From: Kitasatospora sp. NBC_00315 | GTDB lineage: Bacteria > Actinomycetota > Actinomycetes > Streptomycetales > Streptomycetaceae | Length of the DNA stretch: 64,000 nt | NCBI RefSeq assembly: GCF_041435095.1 | Contig: NZ_CP108025.1 | Span: 806,001-870,000 of the forward strand | Reading direction: 5' to 3' | In this document: positions 8,394 through 16,060 of the stretch, one piece after another | How the letters are laid out: every line of letters starts with the position of its first letter | Position numbering within the stretch: position 1 is the stretch's first letter | The notes under the pieces: model-generated | Database searches by the model: none | What the model was told of the DNA's origin: nothing | Seen by the model: the letters and a program-made list of their open reading frames with translations, nothing else | Position numbers and translations under genes: made by a program

Positions 8394-9689
8394 ATGGAAC
8401 GAAACCAGCCTTCGGTGACACCCGCACCCTCCGCCCCCGCCGGGCACCGCCGTCGTCGGCGCACCCTGGCCGGCATGGCGGCGTTCGGCCTGCTGGCCGG
8501 CGGTCTGAGCGCGCTGGCAGTCGTCGGCTCGGCCGACGCCGCGACGACCACGACCGCGCTCAGCAGCAACTGGTACGCCTCCGCGCCGTACCTGATGCCC
8601 GAGGACAACAACCCGCCGGACGCCGCGGCAGTCATGGACGCCACCGGCCAGAAGGCCTTCCAGCTCGCCTTCATCCTGGACTCCGGCGGCTGTAACCCCG
8701 CCTGGGGCGGCACCTCCTCCATCAACACCGACACCACCATGCCCGCGGTGATCCAGAAGATCCGCGACAAGGGCGGCGACGTCTCCGTCTCCGTCGGCGG
8801 CTACGGCGGCAACAAGCTCGGCCAGAGCTGCGGCACCCCCGAGGCGACCGCGGCCGGCTACCAGAAGGTGATCACCAAGTACAACCTCAAGGCGATCGAC
8901 TTCGACCTGGAGGAGCCGGAGTACGAGAACACCGCGGCGATCCACAACGAGATCGGCGCGGCCCGGATCCTGCAGCAGAACAACCCCGGCCTGTACGTGT
9001 CGATCACCACGGCGGGCACCACGGCCGGCACCGGCTGGTTCGGCACCCAGATGCTCAACGAGGCCAAGTCGCAGGGCTTCACGCCGAACAACTTCTCCAT
9101 CATGCCGTTCGACGGCGGCTTCAGCGGCGCGGCCGCGCAGACCGACGCCCTGGTCAAGTTCAACACCCTGCTGCAGACCACCTTCGGCTGGAACGAGGCC
9201 ACCGCCTACGCCCACGAGGGCGTCTCGTTGATGAACGGCCGCACCGACGCCGCGGAGTACTTCAAGCAGGCCGACTTCCAGACCGTCCTGGACTTCGCCA
9301 CCGCGCACCACCTGGCGCGCTACACCTACTGGTCCGTCAACCGCGACCGGCAGTGCGCCGGTTCGGTGGACCCGGGCCTCTCCGGTGCCTGCTCCAGCGT
9401 CGCCCAGGCCGACTGGGACTTCACCAAGTACACCGTGAAGTTCGCCGGTGCCACCCCGCCCACCACCACCGCCAGCCCGACGGCGACCGCGACCGCCTCG
9501 CCGACCAGCACCACCACCTCCAACCCGGGCACCTGCACCGCACCGGCCTGGAGCGCGACCACGACCTACGTCGCGAACGACAAGGTCTCCTACAGCGGCC
9601 ACAACTACCACGCCAAGTGGTGGACGCTGAACGAGAACCCGAGCGCCAGCGGCCAGTGGGGCGTGTGGGGCGACGACGGCGCCTGCTGA
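8394..9689 (+). CDS. secreted GH18 chitinase with C-terminal CBM5/12 chitin-binding domain
   Basis: Predicted 431-residue secreted chitinase starting at ATG 8394 behind GAGAGG. A signal peptide with an Arg-rich n-region (RRRR, residues ~20-24) ends near SADAA, residue ~50. The GH18 domain spans about 55-340 and contains KAIDFDLEE: Asp169, Asp171 and catalytic Glu173 form the DxxDxDxE-type centre. A Thr/Ala/Ser/Pro linker (about 350-378) is followed by a ~50-residue CBM5/12 module with the aromatic pattern WSATTTYVANDKVSY...AKWWTLNENP. Family knowledge: it hydrolyses chitin to chito-oligosaccharides for GlcNAc uptake. The promoter carries a DasR-like box, so induction by chitin or GlcNAc is likely. 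Confidence 0.95.
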   Translation: MERNQPSVTPAPSAPAGHRRRRRTLAGMAAFGLLAGGLSALAVVGSADAATTTTALSSNWYASAPYLMPEDNNPPDAAAVMDATGQKAFQLAFILDSGGCNPAWGGTSSINTDTTMPAVIQKIRDKGGDVSVSVGGYGGNKLGQSCGTPEATAAGYQKVITKYNLKAIDFDLEEPEYENTAAIHNEIGAARILQQNNPGLYVSITTAGTTAGTGWFGTQMLNEAKSQGFTPNNFSIMPFDGGFSGAAAQTDALVKFNTLLQTTFGWNEATAYAHEGVSLMNGRTDAAEYFKQADFQTVLDFATAHHLARYTYWSVNRDRQCAGSVDPGLSGACSSVAQADWDFTKYTVKFAGATPPTTTASPTATATASPTSTTTSNPGTCTAPAWSATTTYVANDKVSYSGHNYHAKWWTLNENPSASGQWGVWGDDGAC

Positions 9690-9700
9690 TCCTCCGATCC

Positions 9701-9761
9701 CCGTTGGGGGCGCCGCCCGGCCGGTCCGACACCCGGGCCGGACCGGCGGCGCCCCCAACGG
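9701..9761. terminator. long terminator hairpin after chitinase
   Basis: Bases 9701-9717 pair perfectly with 9745-9761 (17 bp). The enclosed segment forms a further GC-rich stem. It begins 12 bp after the chitinase stop. Confidence 0.8.
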
Positions 9762-9926
9762 CCGGGAGCCCGTGTGGGCGGGTGACCCGGCGCAGCCCGT
9801 ACGAACGCCGTCCCCGGTGGTGCTCCAGTGCCGCCGGGGGCGGCGTCCGCGTGCGCCGGCTGCGCCGTCCGGGCGAAGCGGTGCCGGCGGCGGGTGGTTC
9901 ACCGCTCCCCCGCCGCCGACCCTCCC

Positions 9927-10165
9927 TCATGCCTCCGCGGGCGCGCCGAACCAGCTCGCCAGGGCCAGCCGCAGCCCCTCCCGGGCCTCCTCGGCCGGCT
10001 CTTCGCGCGCCGCGGCCCAGGCGACGTAGCCGTCGGGGCGGATCAGCAGCGCCGCGGCGGGCGCGCCCGGGCAGGCGGCGGCGCGGACGTCCACCAGGCC
10101 CCGCTCCTGCGCCGGGCGCAGAGCGGCCCAGCTCAGCGCGGCCCAGCTCAGCGCGGCCCGTCGCC
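9927..10165 (-). pseudogene. C-terminal remnant of an FAD-dependent aromatic monooxygenase
   Basis: On the minus strand a frame ending in TGA (9927-9929) reads about 75 residues. It includes ALLIRPDGYVAWAA, a sequence typical of the C-terminal thioredoxin-like domain of PheA/TfdB-type flavin hydroxylases. Upstream the frame is lost at a 15-bp tandem duplication (GCGGCCCAGCTCAGC twice, about 10126-10155). No start codon, FAD-binding GxGxxG or remaining catalytic domain is present. It is therefore a residual 3' end of a deleted gene rather than a working small protein. Confidence 0.6.
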
Positions 10166-10561
10166 TGCTTCTTGCGGTCCCGCAGCCCCGGTGGAGCCGC
10201 CGGACCAGGGTGCCCGTCGGTCGTCATGGGAGTCAATCCAGCGAGTTCTGCGCGCCACGCACGATTGCCGACCACGCAATCTTTTGGATTCGTGGACGGC
10301 CGGACCGGTCGGAGGTCTTGACGCGCTCCTGCCGGACCAGTTAGATCGCGACTTGAACTAAGAGTCGAACTAAGAGCGGGGCGCGGCCCGTTCATGCGTT
10401 TCCGTCGGCGGGCGTGCGGCCGGCCCGGCGGAATCCGACACCATCGTCGGCCGGTTCGACCTGCCCCCACCGAAGAAACCGTCCGGCATCCGGCGCGAGC
10501 CGATGCCCGACAGCCGAATCCGGCGCGGCCCGACGGGCGGCGCCGGGGATGGAGGAGCTCC
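10166..10561. other. intergenic region upstream of ricin/beta-helix enzyme
   Basis: About 400 bp between the monooxygenase remnant and the next start. It is locally less GC-rich around 10250-10370 (CAATCTTTTGGATTC and AACTAAGAGTCGAACTAAGAG, a short direct repeat). It probably contains the promoter of the next gene, but I cannot assign -35/-10 elements or a gene. Confidence 0.4.
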
Positions 10562-12799
10562 ATGTCAGCACATCGACCCACGGCGCCCGCACGCCCGCGC
10601 CCACCCGCCGGCCGGATCCGGGGCGGACACCCGCGCGCCCTGGCCGGAGCGCTGGCCGGCACCCTGCTGGCCACCCTCGGGCTCGGTCTCACCGCCGCGC
10701 CCAGCGCGCACGCCGACACCCTGCCCACCGGCTGGACCACCGTGGTCAACAAGGCCAGCGGCAAGTGTGTGGACGCCCGGGCGGCGGCCGCCACCGACGG
10801 CACCGCCGTCCAGCAGTACAGCTGCAACGGCTCGGCTGCCCAGCAGTGGCAGCTCCAGGCCACCGACTCCGGCAACGTCCGGGTCAACAGCCAGGTGGAC
10901 GCGAGCCGCGCCTGGGACGTCACCGGCGTCTCCACCGCCGACAGCGCCCTCGTCCAGCTCTGGTCCTACAGCGGCGGGTCGAACCAGCAGTGGCTGCCGG
11001 TCGCGGAGGGCGGCGGGTGGTACCACTTCGTCAACCGCAACAGCGGCAAGTGCCTGGACGTGCCCGCCGCCTCGGCCGCCGACAGCGTCCAGCTCGGCCA
11101 GTACACCTGCAACGGGACGGGCGCGCAGTCCTTCTCGCTCGGTGCTCCCACACCTCCGGCCGGGACCCCGGACTTCGGGCCGAACGTCAAGATCTTCGAT
11201 CCGTCGATGTCGGCGTCGAGCATCCAGTCCACCCTGAACTCGGTCTTCTCCCAGCAGGAGACGAACCAGTTCGGCGGCAACCGCTACGCCCTGCTCTTCA
11301 AGCCGGGCAGCTACAACGTCGACGCCAACGTGGGCTTCTACACCCAGGTCGCGGGACTGGGCCTCTCCCCCGACGACGTCACCATCAACGGCGCCGTGCA
11401 CGCCGAGGCGGACTGGTTCCAGGGCAACGCCACCCAGAACTTCTGGCGCGACGCCGAGAACCTCTCCGTCAACCCCTCCGGCGGCACCGACCGCTGGGCG
11501 GTCTCGCAGGCGGCGCCGATGCGCCGCGTGCACGTCCGCGGCGACCTCCAGCTGGACGACGGCGGCTGGTCCAGCGGCGGGTTCCTGGCCGACTCGAAGA
11601 TCGACGGCCAGGTGCGCTCCGGCACCCAGCAGCAGTGGCTCTCGCGCGGCGACCAGCTCGGCAGCTGGTCCGGCTCCAACTGGAACATGGTCTTCGTCGG
11701 CGTCAACGGCGCCCCCGCCACGACCTTCCCCAACCCGCCGGTCACCACGGTCGGGCAGGCCCCGGTCATCCGGGAGAAGCCCTTCCTGTACGTCGACCAG
11801 GCCGGCGCGTACCAGGTCTTCGTCCCCGCGCTGCGGGCCAACGCCTCCGGCACCAGCTGGAGCGGCGGCGCGGCGGCCGGCTCCTCGCTGCCGATCTCGC
11901 AGTTCTTCATCGCCAAGCCGGGTGACTCCGCGGCCACCGTCAACGCGGCGCTCGCGGCCGGCAAGAACCTGCTCTTCACCCCCGGTGTCTTCCACCTCTC
12001 CGACACCCTCCGGGTGACCCGGCCCGACACCGTGGTGCTCGGCCTCGGCCTGGCGACGCTGGTGCCGGACAACGGCGTGACGGCCGTGTCGGTGGCCGAC
12101 GTCGACGGCGTGAAGCTCGCCGGACTGCTGATCGACGCGGGTACCACCAGCTCGTCCGTGCTGATGCAGGTCGGCCCGGCCGGATCCACCGCCGACCACG
12201 CGGCGGACCCGACCTCGCTGAGCGACGTCTTCTTCCGGATCGGTGGTGCGGGCGTCGGTAAGGCGGCCCAGAGTCTCGTGGTGAACAGCAACAACGTGAT
12301 CGGCGACCACATGTGGCTGTGGCGTGCGGACCACGGCAGCGGCGTCGGCTGGACGAGCAACACGGCCGCCAACGGCCTGGTGGTGAACGGCAACGACGTC
12401 ACCATGTACGGCCTGTTCGTCGAGCACTACCAGCAGTACCAGACCGTCTGGAACGGCAACGGCGGGCGGACGTACTTCTACCAGAACGAACTGCCCTACG
12501 ACCCGCCGAACCAGGCCGCCTGGACGAACGGCTCCACCCAGGGCTGGGCCGCCTACAAGGTCGGCGCCTCGGTGACCAGCCACGAGGCGTGGGGGCTCGG
12601 CAGCTACGCCTACTTCAACGTCAACCCGGCGGTGGTCGAGGCGCACTCCTTCGAGGTGCCGAACACCGCGGGCGTCCGCTTCCACGACATGGTGACGGTC
12701 TCGCTCGGCGGCACCGGGACCATCAGCCACGTCATCAACAACAGCGGCGCGGCGGCCAACTCCGGCAGCAACGTGGCGAATCTGGTCAGCTACCCCTGA
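10562..12799 (+). CDS. secreted ricin-lectin plus beta-helix enzyme, GH87 (alpha-1,3-glucanase)-like
   Basis: Predicted 745-residue secreted protein. ATG 10562 follows GGAGGAG at 10551-10557 and starts a signal peptide cleaved near SAHADT (residue ~51). Residues ~55-195 form a ricin B/CBM13 beta-trefoil, with repeated GKCVD/GKCLD and QQW/QSF motifs. A Pro/Thr hinge leads to ~540 residues opening NVKIFDPSMSASSIQSTLNS, with ALLFKPGSYNVDANVGFYTQ and repeated right-handed beta-helix strands. This type is often misnamed adenylyl cyclase or coagulation-factor protein in streptomycetes, and resembles GH87 mycodextranase/alpha-1,3-glucanase and pectate-lyase-3 folds. Alpha-1,3-glucan hydrolysis (fungal cell wall) would fit the neighbouring chitinase and beta-glucanase, but is inferred. 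Confidence 0.75.
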   Translation: MSAHRPTAPARPRPPAGRIRGGHPRALAGALAGTLLATLGLGLTAAPSAHADTLPTGWTTVVNKASGKCVDARAAAATDGTAVQQYSCNGSAAQQWQLQATDSGNVRVNSQVDASRAWDVTGVSTADSALVQLWSYSGGSNQQWLPVAEGGGWYHFVNRNSGKCLDVPAASAADSVQLGQYTCNGTGAQSFSLGAPTPPAGTPDFGPNVKIFDPSMSASSIQSTLNSVFSQQETNQFGGNRYALLFKPGSYNVDANVGFYTQVAGLGLSPDDVTINGAVHAEADWFQGNATQNFWRDAENLSVNPSGGTDRWAVSQAAPMRRVHVRGDLQLDDGGWSSGGFLADSKIDGQVRSGTQQQWLSRGDQLGSWSGSNWNMVFVGVNGAPATTFPNPPVTTVGQAPVIREKPFLYVDQAGAYQVFVPALRANASGTSWSGGAAAGSSLPISQFFIAKPGDSAATVNAALAAGKNLLFTPGVFHLSDTLRVTRPDTVVLGLGLATLVPDNGVTAVSVADVDGVKLAGLLIDAGTTSSSVLMQVGPAGSTADHAADPTSLSDVFFRIGGAGVGKAAQSLVVNSNNVIGDHMWLWRADHGSGVGWTSNTAANGLVVNGNDVTMYGLFVEHYQQYQTVWNGNGGRTYFYQNELPYDPPNQAAWTNGSTQGWAAYKVGASVTSHEAWGLGSYAYFNVNPAVVEAHSFEVPNTAGVRFHDMVTVSLGGTGTISHVINNSGAAANSGSNVANLVSYP

Positions 12800-12813
12800 C
12801 CGGCCCGGTGCGT

Positions 12814-12842
12814 GGCGTGGGGCGGGTCGGTCGCCCCACGCC
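12814..12842. terminator. terminator hairpin, 3' of the beta-helix gene
   Basis: GGCGTGGGGCG (12814-12824) pairs with CGCCCCACGCC (12832-12842) around 7 nt, just after the stop at 12799. A second, slightly imperfect hairpin follows at about 12847-12882. Confidence 0.7.
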
Positions 12843-12890
12843 GCGACCCCGGCTCCGCCGGCCCACGGTCGGCGGGGCCGGGGTCGTGAG

Positions 12891-12928
12891 CCGGAGCCCG
12901 GTACGGCCGTCGCCGTACCGGGCTCCGG
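12891..12928. terminator. 16-bp perfect stem terminator for the convergent GH127 gene
   Basis: Bases 12891-12906 pair perfectly with 12913-12928 around CCGTCG. It lies 100 bp beyond the stop of the minus-strand GH127 gene, in the convergent intergenic region. Confidence 0.7.
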
Positions 12929-12932
12929 CGCT

Positions 12933-12970
12933 CCCGCACCCGCACCCGCACCCGCACCCGCACCCGCACC
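12933..12970. repeat. hexanucleotide tandem repeat (CCCGCA)6
   Basis: Six perfect CCCGCA units plus a partial unit lie between the convergent terminator hairpins and the GH127 stop codon. No coding frame with gene-like features crosses it. Confidence 0.85.
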
Positions 12971-13028
12971 CACGGGTTCGTCCACCGGGGGCCGGGGCGC
13001 GCGGTCGGCGCCCGCCCCGGCCCCTCGG

Positions 13029-15899
13029 TCAGCGCACCCGCCAGAGGTGGTCGGCGGTACCGGTGTCGGCGAACTGCACGACGTTCGCGCTGTTCGCGGT
13101 CGACATGCCGTCCACGCCCAGCACCTTGCCCGAGTTGCGGTTGCTGATCCGGAACCACCCGGCGCCGTCGTGCACCAGTCGCCACTGGTGGTCGGCGCTG
13201 CCGTTGTCGGTGAACTGCACGACCTGGGCACTGTCGGCGGTCGACATGTCCGACACCCCCAGCACCTTGCCGGAGTTGACGTTGCGGATCCGGAACCAGC
13301 CGTCGGCGTCGGCCAGGAAGGTCCAGAGGTGGTCGGCCGTGCCGCTGTCGTCGAACTGCACCACCCGGGCGCTGTCCGCGGTGGACATCACGTCCACCCC
13401 GAGCACCTTGCCCGAGTTGCGGTTCTCCACCCGGAGCTGGTCGTCCGGGTGCAGCAGCCAGAGGTGGTCGGCGCTCCCGCTGTCGTCGAACTGCACCACG
13501 TTCGCGCTGTCGACCGTCGACATGCCGTCCACGCCGAGCACCTTGCCCGAGTTGCGGTTGCGCAGGCGGTACCAGCCGTCCCCGTTGTCCACCAGCTGCC
13601 ACAGGTGGTCCGCCGTGCCGCTGTCGTCGAACTGCACCACCTGCGCGCCGTTGGCCGTCGACATGCCGTCCACGCCCAGCACCTTGCCCGAGTTGCGGTT
13701 GCGGATCCGGTACCAGCCGTCCCCGTTGTCCACCAGCTGCCACAGGTGGTCCGCCGTGCCGCTGTCGTCGAACTGCACCACCCGGGCGCTGTTCGCGGTG
13801 GACATCACGTCCACGCCCAGCACCTTGCCCGAGTTGCGGTTGCGGATCCGGAAGTACGCGCCGCCGGCCGTCCAGACCCGTCCGGTCGGCGAGGTGGTGG
13901 GGAAGGCCGTGATCCGCAGACGGGCGGCGCCCATCGGGATCAGCGTGACGTTCTCGACGGCGGCGGTGCTGCGGGCCGGGCCGTCCTGCAGCGGGGTCAC
14001 CACGTGCTGCACGTCGGCCTGCCACTCGGCGATGCGACGGGCGGGCGCGGTGATGTGCACCGGCGCGCCGTCGACCGTGAAGGGGTTGGCGGGCAGCGGT
14101 CCGGTGGCGGCGGAGAAGACCGGCGCGCCGGAGTCCAGGGCGAGGCCGTAGTTCCACGGGGTGGTGGCGTGCACGGCGTACTCGGGAAAGACCGCCGTAC
14201 CGGCGTACTGCTGGTAGCTCTCGCCGATCCGCAGCGAGTACGTGAGCGGCCCGTGGTCGACCGAGACCGCGCCGTGGTTCGCGCCCCAGGTACGGACGGT
14301 GGTGGTCTGCGGCAGCCGCAGGACGACGGTGTCGCCGTTCTTCCAGGTCCGGTTCAGCACCGTGTAGGCGGGGCCGGCCGGAGCGGCGACGGCGCTGCCG
14401 TTCACCGTGACGGCGGGCGCGGCGCACCAGCCGGGAACCCGCAGGTACAGCGGGAAGGCCACCGGGTGCGGAGTCGTCAGCTTCAGGGTGACCGTGTCGG
14501 AGAAGGGGTAGTCGGTGGTCTCGGTGACGGTCACCGCCGTGCCGTCGGCGACCTTCGCGGTCACGCTGGACGGCGAGTACATCGCGGCGGCGAGCCCGTT
14601 GTCGGGGGTGGCCAGCCAGAGCTCCTCCAGGAAGTAGGGCCAGCCCATGCCGTAGTTGTGCGGGCAGCAGCGGTACTGGTCGACGCCCGGCATGTACGCC
14701 TGCATCGCGAAGCCGTTCTGGAACTGGCCCTGGCTCTTCGGCACGTCGTCGAGGTCGACGCTGTTGGCACTCGTGATGTAGTGCACCGCCTTGCCGGCCG
14801 GATCCAGCGAGGCGGGCAGCGAGTTGAAGGCGAGGTCCTCGCAGCGGTCGGCCCAGAGCGGATCTCCGGTGATCCGGTTCATCAGCTGGTGGCTGGCCAT
14901 GAACTCGACGATCCCGCAGGTCTCGAAGCCCTGGCGCGGGTCGCCGAAACCTGGGCGGGCGTTCTCGTCGCCGGCGAAGCCGCCCCCGGGGAACTGGCCG
15001 TAGGAGCCCATCACCGCGTCGTAGTTCTGGTAGGCGGCCCGGGTGTGGGCGGCGTTCAGCGAGCGCAGCGCGTACTGCGCCGGCTCGCGGTAGCCCTGCG
15101 CGATGTTGACGTTGTGCAGGCTCGGCAGGTTGTTCACCCAGTTGGCGCCGTTGGCGTGGATCCGGTCGGCCAGGTCGAGCAGGAAGGACTCGCCGGTCCG
15201 GTTGTACAGCCAGAAGACGCTGTCCAGCGCGTCGCCCCAGCGCACGGACACCCAGCTGCTGTTGAAGGCGCCGGGGCCCTGCGCGTTCATGAACCGGAAG
15301 AAGGCGCTGAGCAGCGGGATGACGCGGGTGTCTCCGGAGTACTCCTGCCAGTTGCGCAGGGCCCAGGTGAGCGGCAGGAACGGCCAGAAGTCGGGCCCGC
15401 CGTTCAGCGAGGTCCGCAGCGCGGTGGGGCCGAACCAGCCGTCGGACTTCCGGGTGGCGACGACGGCGTCGATCCAGCGGCGGGTGGTGGCGAGCGCGGT
15501 GGCGTCCCCGGTGGCGATCGCCAGGTCGACGTAGCCGCGCAGCCAGTAGGGCACCTCCTCCCAGCCGGCCCGGTCGGGGTGCACCCAGCCGCTGCCGTCC
15601 ATGTTGAGGAAGTGCGAGATCTCGGCGTAGCGGCCGCAGAGTCCGGCGAGCTGGATCCGGAGCTGGCCGTCGAGCCAGCCCCGCGCGGTGACGCTGCCCG
15701 GGGGCAGTCGCAGGAAGGCGCCGGGGGCCAGTGGGGCCTTGTTGGGAGCGTAGAGACCGCCGCGGGCGGGGGCCACGGGGGCGGGGACGTGGTGCTGGCC
15801 CGCCGGGCGGGCGGATGCGGGACCGGCGGTGGCCAGTGCGGAGGCGGTGGCGCCGACGGCGACGGCGCCGTGGACGAACTGGCGGCGGTTCAGGCTCAA
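13029..15899 (-). CDS. Tat-exported GH127-like beta-L-arabinofuranosidase with six ricin-like repeats
   Basis: Predicted 956-residue exported enzyme. The start is TTG 15899: GAGGAGC lies 6 nt upstream and the product begins with a twin-arginine signal (LNRRQFV, hydrophobic stretch, ASARP). Residues ~60-660 match DUF1680/GH127. ETCGIVEF gives Glu326 and Cys328, and RCCPHN gives Cys411 and Cys412. These correspond to the zinc-binding Glu and three Cys of bifidobacterial HypBA1, where one Cys is the nucleophile. From about residue 675 come six ~46-residue repeats, each with NSGKVLGV...MSTA.SA.VVQF.D.G.ADHLW. They form ricin B-type (CBM13-like) lectin units that are very similar to one another. 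Tat export fits cofactor loading before secretion. It is probably co-transcribed with the upstream DUF4965 gene (161-bp gap). Confidence 0.85.
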   Translation of the reverse strand: MSLNRRQFVHGAVAVGATASALATAGPASARPAGQHHVPAPVAPARGGLYAPNKAPLAPGAFLRLPPGSVTARGWLDGQLRIQLAGLCGRYAEISHFLNMDGSGWVHPDRAGWEEVPYWLRGYVDLAIATGDATALATTRRWIDAVVATRKSDGWFGPTALRTSLNGGPDFWPFLPLTWALRNWQEYSGDTRVIPLLSAFFRFMNAQGPGAFNSSWVSVRWGDALDSVFWLYNRTGESFLLDLADRIHANGANWVNNLPSLHNVNIAQGYREPAQYALRSLNAAHTRAAYQNYDAVMGSYGQFPGGGFAGDENARPGFGDPRQGFETCGIVEFMASHQLMNRITGDPLWADRCEDLAFNSLPASLDPAGKAVHYITSANSVDLDDVPKSQGQFQNGFAMQAYMPGVDQYRCCPHNYGMGWPYFLEELWLATPDNGLAAAMYSPSSVTAKVADGTAVTVTETTDYPFSDTVTLKLTTPHPVAFPLYLRVPGWCAAPAVTVNGSAVAAPAGPAYTVLNRTWKNGDTVVLRLPQTTTVRTWGANHGAVSVDHGPLTYSLRIGESYQQYAGTAVFPEYAVHATTPWNYGLALDSGAPVFSAATGPLPANPFTVDGAPVHITAPARRIAEWQADVQHVVTPLQDGPARSTAAVENVTLIPMGAARLRITAFPTTSPTGRVWTAGGAYFRIRNRNSGKVLGVDVMSTANSARVVQFDDSGTADHLWQLVDNGDGWYRIRNRNSGKVLGVDGMSTANGAQVVQFDDSGTADHLWQLVDNGDGWYRLRNRNSGKVLGVDGMSTVDSANVVQFDDSGSADHLWLLHPDDQLRVENRNSGKVLGVDVMSTADSARVVQFDDSGTADHLWTFLADADGWFRIRNVNSGKVLGVSDMSTADSAQVVQFTDNGSADHQWRLVHDGAGWFRISNRNSGKVLGVDGMSTANSANVVQFADTGTADHLWRVR

Positions 15900-15950
15900 G
15901 GCGAAGCTCCTCGGGTGGGTGGGGCCGGCGCAGACCTGACGGTGCGGCCC

Positions 15951-15978
15951 GGTGGGTGGTGTCCGGTGGGTGGTGTCC
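15951..15978. repeat. 14-bp perfect tandem duplication between two exported enzyme genes
   Basis: GGTGGGTGGTGTCC occurs twice head to tail (15951-15964, 15965-15978) in the 161-bp spacer between the DUF4965 and GH127 genes. No promoter is recognisable there. Confidence 0.8.
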
Positions 15979-16060
15979 GGGCCGCCGGGTGGTCGGGCCG
16001 CCCGGGCGGGCCGGCGGTGGAGCCGGCGGCCCGCCCGGAGAGCCGGATCGGACGGGGTGG

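Noticed and set aside
9772..10361. Plus-strand open frames between chitinase and ricin/beta-helix gene
   Set aside because: Arg/Pro/Ala-rich shadow frames of the degraded monooxygenase and its GC-rich flanks; no ribosome site or homology.
12933..12970. (CCCGCA)6 array considered as a CRISPR-like or telomere-like repeat
   Set aside because: Units are 6 bp without spacers and lie between terminators; simple slippage repeat.
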